From CALBPI01 sp039033995 (lineage in GTDB: Bacteria; Pseudomonadota; Gammaproteobacteria; Steroidobacterales; Woeseiaceae), in assembly GCA_039033995.1 (NCBI GenBank), contig JBCCBP010000008.1:38238-102237 (forward strand): a stretch of DNA of 64,000 nt, given 5' to 3'. Below the pieces are notes generated by a model. The model did no database searches and had not been told where the DNA came from. It saw only the letters and a list, made by a program, of their open reading frames with translations. The first letter of the stretch is position 1, and every line of letters begins with the position of its first letter. Positions 53,576 through 62,354 of the stretch are shown here, piece by piece. The position numbers and the translations under genes were made by a program.

Positions 53576-54582
53576 GCCGGCGACTCAATCACGACCAGTT
53601 CCTTACCAAAATTTTCGCCGCGCATGAGTCGACTGAAAGCACTGGCCGCCTCGGCGAGCCCTTCGCTGCGCGACTCCAGATAACGAATATCCCCGCTGCG
53701 AATCCAGGCGCCGGCTTCCTCGGAGAATGTATCCCACAAATCATAATGATCGTAGACGACGAGCCCACGCATCGTCGCGCGGGCTCCGATGACCGGTCCG
53801 AGGTTGGGGCCAGGCGGTGTTTCCTTGCTGTTGTATTGGGTGATCAGGCCACACAGAATGATGCGGGCACCCAGCGCGAGACGGGTCAATACCGCGGCCA
53901 ATGTATCGCCGCCGACATTATCGAAATAGACGTTGATGCCATCCGGGCACAGCTCCGCCAGACGCGTGGTCAGGTCCTCTGTCTTGTAGTTGATGCAGGC
54001 GTCAAAACCAAATTCGTCGACAACAAGGCTGCATTTCTCAGGCGAACCCGCGATACCGATGACGCGACAACCCTTGATGCGCGCAATTTGGCCGACCATG
54101 CTGCCGACGGGTCCGGACGCCGCTGATACGACGACGGTATCTCCCGCGACGGGCTCCCCGAGACGCAACAAGCCAGCGTAGGCCGTGAGGCCGGACATGC
54201 CGAGAACGCCAACGCGCAGCGAGCGAAGGTCCGGGGCACTATCCACTTTGCGCGCGCTATCGGCAGACACCGCTGCAAACTGTTGCCAGCCGCCGTCAAC
54301 GACGACGATATCGCCGGCGGTGAAGCGCGCATCGTCGCTCGCGATAACTTCGGCTACGGTATTGCCAGGCATGGTGTCGCCCGGCTCGATCTTCTGGGCG
54401 TAGATCTGGCGACCGCTGATCACACCGCGCAGGAAAGGGTCCAGCGACAGGTAATGGTTCCTGACCAGAATCTCGCCGTCATTGGCTATCGGTACAGGGC
54501 CGGTCGTCAGTTCGAAATCGTCTACGGTTGGCACGCCATTGGGAAATCGTGCCAACGCCACGCGTGTCTGCTGTTCAGTCAT
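53572..54582 (-). CDS. Zinc-independent MDR NADP-dependent oxidoreductase (CurA/LTB4DH type)
   Basis: A 336-residue medium-chain reductase of the alkenal double-bond reductase group. LSLDPFLRG at about 46-54, SAASGPVGSMVGQIA for NADP binding, INYKTEDL and YFDNVGGDTL are family signatures; zinc ligands are absent. It reduces activated alkenes or ketones with NADPH. I choose the ATG at 54582; a GTG at 54708 would add a 42-residue non-conserved leader. Operator site B lies about 147 bases upstream. It heads a coupled operon with the membrane protein and the FAD oxidase. Confidence 0.87.
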   Translation of the reverse strand: MTEQQTRVALARFPNGVPTVDDFELTTGPVPIANDGEILVRNHYLSLDPFLRGVISGRQIYAQKIEPGDTMPGNTVAEVIASDDARFTAGDIVVVDGGWQQFAAVSADSARKVDSAPDLRSLRVGVLGMSGLTAYAGLLRLGEPVAGDTVVVSAASGPVGSMVGQIARIKGCRVIGIAGSPEKCSLVVDEFGFDACINYKTEDLTTRLAELCPDGINVYFDNVGGDTLAAVLTRLALGARIILCGLITQYNSKETPPGPNLGPVIGARATMRGLVVYDHYDLWDTFSEEAGAWIRSGDIRYLESRSEGLAEAASAFSRLMRGENFGKELVVIESPA

Positions 54583-54728
54583 CGGAACTCGCTTGTTACT
54601 GCCGGTTATCGGTTTGCACACCTGATCAGGGTGCGCAGAGGGCGCGGCGTATGCCGACCGGGTCGGCAAAAGGTCATCGCAGCGCGATCCGCTACGCGCT
54701 ACGAACACGCGTCAGCGGTCGGCGGATA

Positions 54729-54748
54729 ATATCATAATGTTATAATTA
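54729..54748. promoter_or_regulatory. Shared operator, site B (degenerate)
   Basis: ATATCATAA-TG-TTATAATTA shares the core ATAATGTTATAA with site D and forms its own palindrome CATAAT-GTTATA-ATTATG (54733-54750). It is the weakest of the four. It lies upstream of the MDR-membrane protein-FAD oxidase operon and just past the 3' end of the GGDEF-EAL gene. Confidence 0.6.
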
Positions 54749-54758
54749 TGGGACAACT

Positions 54759-56894
54759 TCAGGCGAAGTGGTCTTGCAGGACGATGATGTCCCCGTCGTT
54801 TCTCTGGCAGTGTTGGTCCAGATAGCTGAGCAGCTCCTGCAGCGGCATTGGACGGGCAAACAGGTAGCCCTGTGCGTAGTCACAACCAATATCGCGCAGG
54901 AAGTCGAGTTGCTCGGGATGCTCGACGGCTTCGGCGATCACCGGCAGGCGCATGTTGTGGCACATGTCGGTAATTGCCTGTGTCACGATGCGGGGATTAT
55001 TGCCCTGCGAAATACCGTCGATGAACTGTCCGTCAATCTTGATCCCCGACACGGGTAGCATGTCGATATGTTTCAGTGTCGCGATGCGAGTGCCGAAGTT
55101 GTCGATCCAGATATTGATGCCCAGCTCTCGCAGTCTTCGCATGTTTGCCGCTGCAAATTCGAGATGACGCATAACAGACTTTTCGCGCACCTCAAGGCGG
55201 ATCGTGTCGCCTTCGATATCGTGCTCTTTGAGCGTCGTCTCCACGTGAGCGATCAGCGTGGCATTGTCGAGATGCATCGAGGCGACATTGGCAGCGGCCT
55301 GCAACGTCGTAAATCCGGCGGCACGAATCTCGACCATGTCCTCGACCAGCTGACTGATGACGGAACGGTCGAGATGCTCGATCCTGCCGGTCTGTTCAGC
55401 GAGTTGCACGAAACGTGATGGCTGTACGTAGCCGAGTACCGGGTGATGCCAACGCGCCAGTGCTTCAACGGCGATCACTTCGCCCGTACCCGCGTTGACG
55501 ATCGGCTGGTAGTGCAGCGTGAGCCCGCGGTCTGTCAGGATTTGCTCGAGATCCGTTTCCAGCGAAGACTCGCGTGTTGCCGTGCCGTCACGCGCACGAT
55601 CGAAGAAGCGATAGGTGTTGCGACCCTGTTGTTTGGCGCGGTACATCGCGCGGTCGGCGTAGCGTAGCAGCGTATTCAGGTCGTCGCTGTCAGCCGGGCA
55701 CATCGTAGCGCCGACGCTGGCGCCAATTTTGAAGGCCTGATCGTTGACGACGATCGGCTCGCGCAGGCACTCGATCACGGCCGAAGCGACGGCCTCTGTC
55801 TGGCGTCGATCTTCAACGTGAGTGATCGCGATCGTGAACTCATCCCCACCGAGACGCGACAGGCTGGCCCGGCATTTGTGGCCCGCGTTCCAGCTATTCA
55901 CCATGGCTGTCAACCGGTCCGCGACCTGCACCAAAAAAGTATCGCCGGCCTCGTGACCGAGCGTGTCATTCACTTTCTTGAAATCATCGAGATCGATAAA
56001 TAGCAGCGCGAGCGACGTGCCTTCCAGGGCGCAACGCTCGATCGCGTCTTTCAAGCTACGTTTCAAGTGAGCACGGTTAGGCAGTCGTGTCAGGCTGTCA
56101 TGATAGGCCAGATAGGCGGCTTCGCCCGATGTCTGGCTCAAATCGCGACTCATTTGCTCGAGGCTGCCCGCCAGTAAACCGATTTCGTCGCTACGTTCGC
56201 GCGCCGGCAATTGTTCGCTGCGACCTTGCCCCACGGCACGGGCGTAATCGGCCAGCGCGAGTATGGGCTTGGCAAAGTGTCGCGCGATGATGAGCGCCAG
56301 TATCAGTGCGCCGGCAAGCATCAGCACGCCGTAGCCAACCAGATTACGAACTGCCGATTGCATGTGTTCGACCTGCAGCACGCGTAACTCGCGGTCGATC
56401 GCCTGCCCTTCGCGGATGGCCGGCGACAGCGCCATATCGAGATGTACAGCACCGAGTTGTTGTTCGCCGAGCTCTATCGGCACGTCGATATGCGCCACCA
56501 TCGGGTCGCGGCCGCGACGCTCTGCATCGAACGACTCGCCAAAGCGAGCTACGTGTTCGGAACCGTCGTGGATGATCCGTAAGTCGGCACCGACAACGAC
56601 AACCGAGTTGACACCATCGATATCGAGCGTTTCCTGTAATGCCTCGCGCATGCTGAGCATGTCGAGCTGATACAGTGAGTTCACCAGTCGCTGCGCCAAC
56701 AGCTGCGCGATATCCTCGCCGCGGGTTTCGATAGCTGCCGTCAGGTTCTCTTTCAACGCGACGGCGCTTTGTTCACGCAGTTCGTCGCCCGTGCGCTGCA
56801 TTTGCCACGCGAACAGCAGACCAAAAATACAGACGACCGACAGGACGGTACCGGTAATGATCAACGCGTAGCGGGCGGTTAGTCTTAGTCGCAT
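54759..56894 (-). CDS. GGDEF-EAL cyclic-di-GMP enzyme with HAMP and periplasmic sensor region
   Basis: A 711-residue membrane protein. Helix 1 is at about 8-30, then a periplasmic domain to about 185, helix 2 at about 190-210, HAMP to about 260, a GGDEF domain with an intact GGDEF at 349-353, and an EAL domain with Glu-Ala-Leu at 477-479. The GGDEF motif is intact. In the EAL domain RFVQLAEQTGRIEHLD and EAVEHPEQ are kept, but the loop motif usually read as DDFGTG reads DNFGTR here and the first motif is followed by HHP. It starts nine bases after the PhnD-like gene and is probably controlled by it. Confidence 0.9.
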   Translation of the reverse strand: MRLRLTARYALIITGTVLSVVCIFGLLFAWQMQRTGDELREQSAVALKENLTAAIETRGEDIAQLLAQRLVNSLYQLDMLSMREALQETLDIDGVNSVVVVGADLRIIHDGSEHVARFGESFDAERRGRDPMVAHIDVPIELGEQQLGAVHLDMALSPAIREGQAIDRELRVLQVEHMQSAVRNLVGYGVLMLAGALILALIIARHFAKPILALADYARAVGQGRSEQLPARERSDEIGLLAGSLEQMSRDLSQTSGEAAYLAYHDSLTRLPNRAHLKRSLKDAIERCALEGTSLALLFIDLDDFKKVNDTLGHEAGDTFLVQVADRLTAMVNSWNAGHKCRASLSRLGGDEFTIAITHVEDRRQTEAVASAVIECLREPIVVNDQAFKIGASVGATMCPADSDDLNTLLRYADRAMYRAKQQGRNTYRFFDRARDGTATRESSLETDLEQILTDRGLTLHYQPIVNAGTGEVIAVEALARWHHPVLGYVQPSRFVQLAEQTGRIEHLDRSVISQLVEDMVEIRAAGFTTLQAAANVASMHLDNATLIAHVETTLKEHDIEGDTIRLEVREKSVMRHLEFAAANMRRLRELGINIWIDNFGTRIATLKHIDMLPVSGIKIDGQFIDGISQGNNPRIVTQAITDMCHNMRLPVIAEAVEHPEQLDFLRDIGCDYAQGYLFARPMPLQELLSYLDQHCQRNDGDIIVLQDHFA

Positions 56895-56903
56895 CGTTGC
56901 ACG

Positions 56904-57812
56904 CTAGGGAAACTGTTCGCCGAAGCTTGCGAGTTGCTCACCGATGCTCGCGAGGGCGGCCAGGCACTCATCCGACAGTGCGTCGAACTGTGCGGTTTGG
57001 TCGTAAGCGAGCAAGGCTGCGGTCGCCTCCGGCGCGTCGCGTAACCCAAACAATGTGTCGCGCAGCGCGCGTTTCAGAGTTGGATCGAGACCTGAGCGTA
57101 CCAGTTCCACGCCCCGTGGCAGTTCGTCGGACGTGGCAATCACCCGCATATCGTCATGGAATTGGGCAGGGAAAAAAGCTGGGTTTTGCCAGTCGCTGTC
57201 ACTCAACGCCCCCGCATCGACGAGGCGTTTGTGTACCCACATTGCCGAGTTGTATTCATTGCCCGAATATACATAACCATAAGTATCCAGCCGTGGTGTT
57301 TCGCGGGGTGTTGCCAGGCTGTCCAATGGCAGTTCGAGCGCGTTCATCATCGATGCTGGTAGAAAAAATCCGGAGGTCGAACGGCGATGTTCAAACGCAA
57401 CGATGCGGTTTTTCAGATCGTCCAGCGAATTAATACCGCTGTCTTTGCGGGCAAAAAAAACGCTGCGGTAAGTGGCGTTACCGTCTTTCCAGCGGCGTGC
57501 CAGAAACTCGGCATTAGCGCGTCGCTGTAAGTAGGCCGCTGTGTACGGTGTTTCGCTGACCCAATCGATCCGACCATCGCGTAGCAAGCTGATCATCTGA
57601 CTCTGGTCAGGCACGATCAATACTTCCACGCTGTCGATGCCACGATCAGCCAACGCAGCCTGAACGTGATCGGCGATCGGGCGCATCTGTGCGTATTTCG
57701 AATTGGGGTCGTCGTGCACCGCGCCCATCACGAGCACGCGTTGTTCCGCCCACGCCGGAGACGCAGCGGCAAAAGTTATTAGTAGCAGGGTGAGCGCGGC
57801 TCGAAAACGCAT
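56904..57812 (-). CDS. PhnD-like periplasmic phosphonate/phosphate-type binding protein
   Basis: A 302-residue exported protein with a signal peptide ending near AWAEQ. The type 2 periplasmic binding fold of the PhnD family is seen in RPIADHVQAALADRGIDSVEVL, RDGRIDWVSETPYTAAYL and KNRIVAFEHRRSTSGFFLPASMM. No ABC permease or ATPase is linked. It is instead in an operon with the GGDEF-EAL protein, so it probably acts as the ligand sensor for that enzyme's periplasmic domain, an arrangement seen in other bacteria. Confidence 0.85.
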   Translation of the reverse strand: MRFRAALTLLLITFAAASPAWAEQRVLVMGAVHDDPNSKYAQMRPIADHVQAALADRGIDSVEVLIVPDQSQMISLLRDGRIDWVSETPYTAAYLQRRANAEFLARRWKDGNATYRSVFFARKDSGINSLDDLKNRIVAFEHRRSTSGFFLPASMMNALELPLDSLATPRETPRLDTYGYVYSGNEYNSAMWVHKRLVDAGALSDSDWQNPAFFPAQFHDDMRVIATSDELPRGVELVRSGLDPTLKRALRDTLFGLRDAPEATAALLAYDQTAQFDALSDECLAALASIGEQLASFGEQFP

Positions 57813-57909
57813 AGGGCAGTCATTGATCTGAGGTGGCTGAAGTATGCCATAGCGCCCTATCCACCGATGCCAATCGGCATCAGATTATGTCGAAACTGTG
57901 CGCCAGTCC

Positions 57910-58947
57910 TCAGATTATGCCGTCATCGATCAGCTTACGAATGCGCGCTTGCTGGCTGTCGACGAAATAGCTGCGGTCTGGCACGACCACCTCGCCATCG
58001 TGCAACAAGGCATCCATGCCGTCGTTGTCAGCATAGACTTCCGCGAACATCCCGGGCCGTTGGCGGGCAAGCATATTTTGCATGCCCGGTCGCCTTCTCC
58101 ACCGCCTGAGACCGGCCATATCGAGCTCAGCGTTTGCGACCATGGATTCGCCAAAGCCTGCCTCAGCGATCACGACACCTTGCCAATCGACTACCTTGGA
58201 CATGCCGTCGGTCGATGATTCAGGGATATCGTGGTTAGCGATACCGGCGCTGTTAGCCGATACGAGATAGGCATTGTTTTCGAATGCGCGGGCGCGCTTG
58301 GCGATATCTTTTGGCGTCAGCGCCGGGCTGCCCACTTCACTGGTTGAATGCACAAACACCTCTGCCCCGCGCAGTGCTAGCGCGCGTGCAATCTCCGGGT
58401 ACAGAATCTCCTCGGACGCTATCGCAGCAAGACGACCCAGCGGTGTATCGGCGACCGGAAAAATGGCATCCGCGCCATACACGTCGAGATAGTGACTCCA
58501 GACATCGTAGGGGCCTGGTGCAAACAGGGACTGCAGTCGTCGATAACGCAACACGACATCGCCACTGTCATTGAGGACAAAACTGGTCTGGAAGTAAAGC
58601 GTCGGAAATGCCGGATCGCATTCATAGGCGTTGCCGGCGATGTAGACGGCATTGGCCTGGGCGATCTCACCGAGCAGCTCGTACTCGACGCCGTCTTGTT
58701 CAATCGCCGCAAGTGTGCGCCATCCTGCTAGGCCTTCACCGAACGGGAAACTGGTCAGGAAATACTCGGGCAGAACGACCAAACGCGTATCGCTACCGAT
58801 GAATCCTTTGGCGGCGCGTATCTGGCGGCCGACACGCTCGATCGTCGCGCGCATCGAGGCGCGTGCCTCGTCCAGTGAGAGGCCGTTGATGGCGTCGCAG
58901 CGCGTCTGCAGCGCCAGTGCTCGCCAGTGGTCTATTGCCTGGGTCAT
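57910..58947 (-). CDS. Nitrilase-superfamily protein with altered catalytic residues
   Basis: A 345-residue protein of the carbon-nitrogen hydrolase fold. Glu61 (VVLPEYF) is in place. The family Lys is replaced by Arg137 in LRYRRLQSLF. The nucleophilic Cys is replaced by Ser178 in AIASEEILYPEIARAL, where homologues read IC(Y/W)E..YPE. The rest (RGAEVFVHSTSE) is well conserved. It may be a Ser variant, a pseudoenzyme or a member of a subfamily with different chemistry. It is the leftward gene of operator site C and belongs to the regulon. Confidence 0.85.
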   Translation of the reverse strand: MTQAIDHWRALALQTRCDAINGLSLDEARASMRATIERVGRQIRAAKGFIGSDTRLVVLPEYFLTSFPFGEGLAGWRTLAAIEQDGVEYELLGEIAQANAVYIAGNAYECDPAFPTLYFQTSFVLNDSGDVVLRYRRLQSLFAPGPYDVWSHYLDVYGADAIFPVADTPLGRLAAIASEEILYPEIARALALRGAEVFVHSTSEVGSPALTPKDIAKRARAFENNAYLVSANSAGIANHDIPESSTDGMSKVVDWQGVVIAEAGFGESMVANAELDMAGLRRWRRRPGMQNMLARQRPGMFAEVYADNDGMDALLHDGEVVVPDRSYFVDSQQARIRKLIDDGII

Positions 58948-59004
58948 AAATTCAGCTACCGTCCTTGGCGGGCGGCCGTCATGACCGCGGATATCGATAA
59001 AAAT

Positions 59005-59024
59005 ATGCTATAACTTTATAACAT
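59005..59024. promoter_or_regulatory. Shared operator, site C
   Basis: ATGCTATAA-CT-TTATAACAT: nine-base arms with one mismatch and a two-base spacer, same layout as site A. It lies 57 bases before the nitrilase-like gene start (58947) and 30 before the VOC gene start (59055). Confidence 0.8.
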
Positions 59025-59054
59025 TTCGCTAGCATACAGAAGTGACTGCTGCTG

Positions 59055-59954
59055 ATGCATCTTATCCGTTGCGCAACTGTTGCGGTTGCGGATCTCAATG
59101 CCGCTTGCGAGCGCTACGAAACCTACCTCGATTATCACGTTTGCGAGCAGGGCGTGGTCCCGCGGTCGCTAACCGCACGCTGGGCTGCTGATGCGTCAGC
59201 CGGCGCGCCATACGCTGTCTTGCAGCCCGCGAGTGGTCGAGCGGTCTTCCTGCGGTTCGTCGAACAGACGCCCCATCCCCGCTATGCACCATTGCGGACG
59301 TTCGGCTGGAATGCACTGGAACTCTGTGTCCGCGACGTAGCCAGCGTTGCCGAGCGTTTGCAGGCATCCCCATTCGAGATCATTGGACCACCACAGTCGA
59401 TTCCCGGTCTTGATGCCATTCTACCGATGCAGGTCCGCGGTCCTGATCAAGAGATCGTTTACCTGACCGAGATTCGTGATGATCTGCCCGAGTTTCGACT
59501 ACCGCGCGCCGACAGTCTGATCGATAGTTTGTTTATTCTCGTCATGGGCTGCCGAGATCTCGACAAGTCGCGCGACTGGCTTGCCCAGTATCTACGGCTC
59601 GATGTCGGACGCGAGCGAATGATCATTCCCTATCGGATGATCTCAGAGGCATACGGTCTGCCGCTCGACACAGAACATGTGATCGCTACGCTTGCTCACG
59701 ATCGAGACGTGTTTCTCGAAGTGGATCAATATCCGCAGGCGGCGACATCACGCGATGCGCATCCCGATGCACTGCCGCCGGGCATCAGTATCGGTAGTTT
59801 CGTGCACCCGGAGTTCGATGCCATCGTCGCCGAGTGTGAGCCGTTCCTGCTAGGTCGCCCACAAAAGATCGATTCGTGTGTCTACGATGGGCGCGCCAGC
59901 ATAACGCTGCGGTCACCTGACGGGATGTTGTTCGAAATTGTCGACGCCTGTTAA
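59055..59954 (+). CDS. Two-domain VOC (glyoxalase/dioxygenase-fold) protein
   Basis: A 299-residue protein built of two VOC modules (about 1-135 and 155-297), as in extradiol dioxygenases and related enzymes. The first opens IRCATVAVADLNAACERYETYLDY and the second LFILVMGCRDLDKSRDWLAQYL. The usual His-His-Glu metal triad is not obvious: I see Glu in FLEVDQYPQ and FEIVDAC but no clear first-domain His, so activity is uncertain. It is the rightward gene of operator site C and overlaps the convergent MFS gene by four bases. Confidence 0.8.
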   Translation: MHLIRCATVAVADLNAACERYETYLDYHVCEQGVVPRSLTARWAADASAGAPYAVLQPASGRAVFLRFVEQTPHPRYAPLRTFGWNALELCVRDVASVAERLQASPFEIIGPPQSIPGLDAILPMQVRGPDQEIVYLTEIRDDLPEFRLPRADSLIDSLFILVMGCRDLDKSRDWLAQYLRLDVGRERMIIPYRMISEAYGLPLDTEHVIATLAHDRDVFLEVDQYPQAATSRDAHPDALPPGISIGSFVHPEFDAIVAECEPFLLGRPQKIDSCVYDGRASITLRSPDGMLFEIVDAC

Positions 59955-61225
59955 CGGTCTGTTTCAGGCGCTTCGTCTTCTGGCGGGTATTCGCGGTATT
60001 TGCCGAGTAGCAACAGCGGCCATGCGGCGATCGGGACAATGATCAACGCGTAGCCGAGTATGGTCTCGTAGCCGCCGGTAGCGACAAATGAGCGCCCATA
60101 CAGATACGGACCGAAGCCGGCGCCCATCGCAAAAATCGCGTACATGAAGCCATAAATCGCCGAATAGCGCTTAAGGCCAAAGTAGCGTGATACCAGGAAC
60201 GCGAGCAGGTCATATTCGACCCCTGCCGCGAGGCCGAGCGCAATGTTGCCGAACGCCAATAGTGCAAACGAGGGCTCAGCGGTCCGCACGGCCAGACAGA
60301 AAAAGACCGGCAATGTCAGGATGATGGCCGACACCGCTGGCGCCCAGAAATGATCAATTAGGAAACCGCCGATCAAGCGTCCGGCGACCACCGACAGTGG
60401 CAGGAAGGTGCCGAGGGCGACAGCCTGCTCCGTACTGAACCCTTTGCTCGACATGACCTGTTCGATACCAGGAATCGGTCCGCCGATGATGAACGACAGC
60501 GGCAGGAACGAATAGGCCAATAGCCAGAAACGCCAGTTGCGCAGTGCTTCGCCGACCTCGAGACCCCCCGGGTTTGGCGACACCTCGATCGAGCGTGAGG
60601 CTTCCAACGCCTTGGCACGTTCGGCACCCCGTTCATCGTCGATGTCATAGAACATAAACCAGGCGATGGGCCATGCGATCAGCAACGGCAATAAACCAAG
60701 GCCGATGTAGGCACCGCGCCAGCCTACCAGCGGGATCAGCCATGCCACCAAAAGCTTGGCAAGAAATCCGGATAAGCCGGTGCCGATCAGCGCGATGCCG
60801 AGCGCGAGTCCGCGGCTGTCGCGAAACCAGCGATTAACCGCGCGGGTAAACGTGATGGGTAAGGTGCCGATGCCGAGCGTGGCCAGCAGTCCCCATAAGA
60901 ACAAGTAGAATGTCAGCGAGCCATTGTTTAACGCCATCGCCATGATACCGAGCGAAAACGTCGGTATAGAGATGAGGACGACACGTCGTACGCCAACCCG
61001 ATCCGCGATATAGCCGACCAATGGCGCTAGTACCAGTGCGGCCAGTGTGAATACGGTGAACGCCATCAATACCTGATCAACACGCCACCCGAATTCGGCG
61101 CCGTACGGACCGATGAACAAACCGAGCGTGTAGAACGGTAACGGAGACATTCCCAGCGCGATGCCGAACAGTGACGCAACGACGACAGGCCAGCCGTATT
61201 TAAACTCAGAGTACTTCGTGGTCAT
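59951..61225 (-). CDS. MFS transporter, monocarboxylate (MCT/OFA-like) type
   Basis: A 424-residue twelve-helix transporter. The ATG at 61225 follows a GGGGA and begins just before the first helix; a longer frame upstream overlaps no conserved sequence. YGWPVVVASLFGIALGMSPLPFYTLGLFIGP is the typical MCT/OFA opening, and the loop 2-3 motif GYIADRVGVRR is present. It would import an organic acid, the likely pathway substrate. It is 75 bases downstream of the HMG-CoA lyase gene in the same direction, so transcription from operator site D could cover both. Confidence 0.88.
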   Translation of the reverse strand: MTTKYSEFKYGWPVVVASLFGIALGMSPLPFYTLGLFIGPYGAEFGWRVDQVLMAFTVFTLAALVLAPLVGYIADRVGVRRVVLISIPTFSLGIMAMALNNGSLTFYLFLWGLLATLGIGTLPITFTRAVNRWFRDSRGLALGIALIGTGLSGFLAKLLVAWLIPLVGWRGAYIGLGLLPLLIAWPIAWFMFYDIDDERGAERAKALEASRSIEVSPNPGGLEVGEALRNWRFWLLAYSFLPLSFIIGGPIPGIEQVMSSKGFSTEQAVALGTFLPLSVVAGRLIGGFLIDHFWAPAVSAIILTLPVFFCLAVRTAEPSFALLAFGNIALGLAAGVEYDLLAFLVSRYFGLKRYSAIYGFMYAIFAMGAGFGPYLYGRSFVATGGYETILGYALIIVPIAAWPLLLLGKYREYPPEDEAPETDR

Positions 61226-61300
61226 CGGGTCCCCGCGCAGATGCCGTGTTGTTGTTGGATTGTGGCAAGCCAGCCGCTGGCATGCCAATGGTTTTGTCGG

Positions 61301-62263
61301 TCAGGCGGCCGCGTCGTTGGTGCTCGCGGGCACAAACCCCTTTGGCAGTCCGGCGTCTGGCGTGAATCCGTATAGCGGCTCGTCCGGCAGATGTTGTTGC
61401 AATATCTTGCGCACATCGAGCAAGCGCTCCAGATCAATGCCGGTGCGCACGCCCATCGACTCAAACATAAAGACGAGGTCTTCGGTAACAATATTGCCGC
61501 TCGCGCCCGGCGCGAATGGGCAGCCGCCAAGCCCCCCCAGAGAACTATCGAATGTTGTTAGTCCAGCCTCGAAGGCGGCGAGCGCATTGGCGAGCCCAAG
61601 TCCGCGTGTGTTGTGCAGGTGAATGCCGGTGAGATTGTCGTTGCCAACTACGGAACGCACAGCGGTAATCAGATGTTTGACGGCCGCTGGATCGGCGTAG
61701 CCGGTCGTATCGGATAGTCCGACTTCGTCGCAACCAGCCTGCATCAGCGACTCGGCAATCGACAGGATCTGTGCGTCCGGAATCTGCCCTTCCAGTGTGC
61801 AGCCGAAAACGGTCGACAGACTGCCCTCCAGATGCGGTCGCTCTGCAGCTGGCAACGCATCGATTGCAAGCCGGATTTGTCGAATTTCTTCGAACATCTG
61901 CTCATGAGTTCGACGGACGTTTTTCAGACTATGCGTCTCGGACACCGACAACGGTACTGTGATCTTGTCGACGCCAGCGGCAAGCGCGTTTTGCGCGCCG
62001 CGTAAATTCGGCACCAGAACGGCGGTCTGGAGTCCGTTGAGCGTTCGAGCGTGAGCGACCACCTCGGCCGTGTCGGCGAGCTGCGGCAGGATCTTCGCGG
62101 GCACAAACGATCCCACTTCGATCTCTTTGAATCCGCAGGCGAACTGTGCCGTCAGCCATTGTTTCTTGGCCGCCGTCGGCATGATGGATTGACAGTTTTG
62201 TAGTCCGTCGCGGGGACCGACTTCGCTAATCAGGACATCGATGTGCATATCAGTGGGACGCAT
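61301..62263 (-). CDS. Hydroxymethylglutaryl-CoA lyase family protein
   Basis: A 320-residue TIM-barrel lyase of the HMG-CoA lyase type. The active-site Arg18-Asp19 lie in GPRDGLQN, metal ligands His215 and His217 in GIHLHNTRG, Cys248 in GGLGGCPFAPGASGN and Asn257. All residues of the true HMG-CoA lyase signature are kept, so cleavage of HMG-CoA to acetyl-CoA and acetoacetate, or of a close 3-hydroxyacyl-CoA, is expected. The ATG at 62263 or at 62248 could be used. It is divergent from the CoA-transferase across operator site D. Confidence 0.9.
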   Translation of the reverse strand: MRPTDMHIDVLISEVGPRDGLQNCQSIMPTAAKKQWLTAQFACGFKEIEVGSFVPAKILPQLADTAEVVAHARTLNGLQTAVLVPNLRGAQNALAAGVDKITVPLSVSETHSLKNVRRTHEQMFEEIRQIRLAIDALPAAERPHLEGSLSTVFGCTLEGQIPDAQILSIAESLMQAGCDEVGLSDTTGYADPAAVKHLITAVRSVVGNDNLTGIHLHNTRGLGLANALAAFEAGLTTFDSSLGGLGGCPFAPGASGNIVTEDLVFMFESMGVRTGIDLERLLDVRKILQQHLPDEPLYGFTPDAGLPKGFVPASTNDAAA

Positions 62264-62277
62264 AGCGCAGATTCAGG

Positions 62278-62301
62278 ATTTGTTATAATGTTATAACAAA
62301 T
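62278..62301. promoter_or_regulatory. Shared operator, site D
   Basis: ATTTGTTATAA (62278-62288) and TTATAACAAAT (62291-62301) are perfect 11-base arms around TG, the best-formed of the four sites. It lies 15 bases before the HMG-CoA lyase start and 54 before the CoA-transferase start, so it overlaps both promoters. Confidence 0.85.
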
Positions 62302-62354
62302 ACAGTCCTTGCGACAGGACTGCACCGGGTATTCAGATAGTAAAAGGCTGCTGC

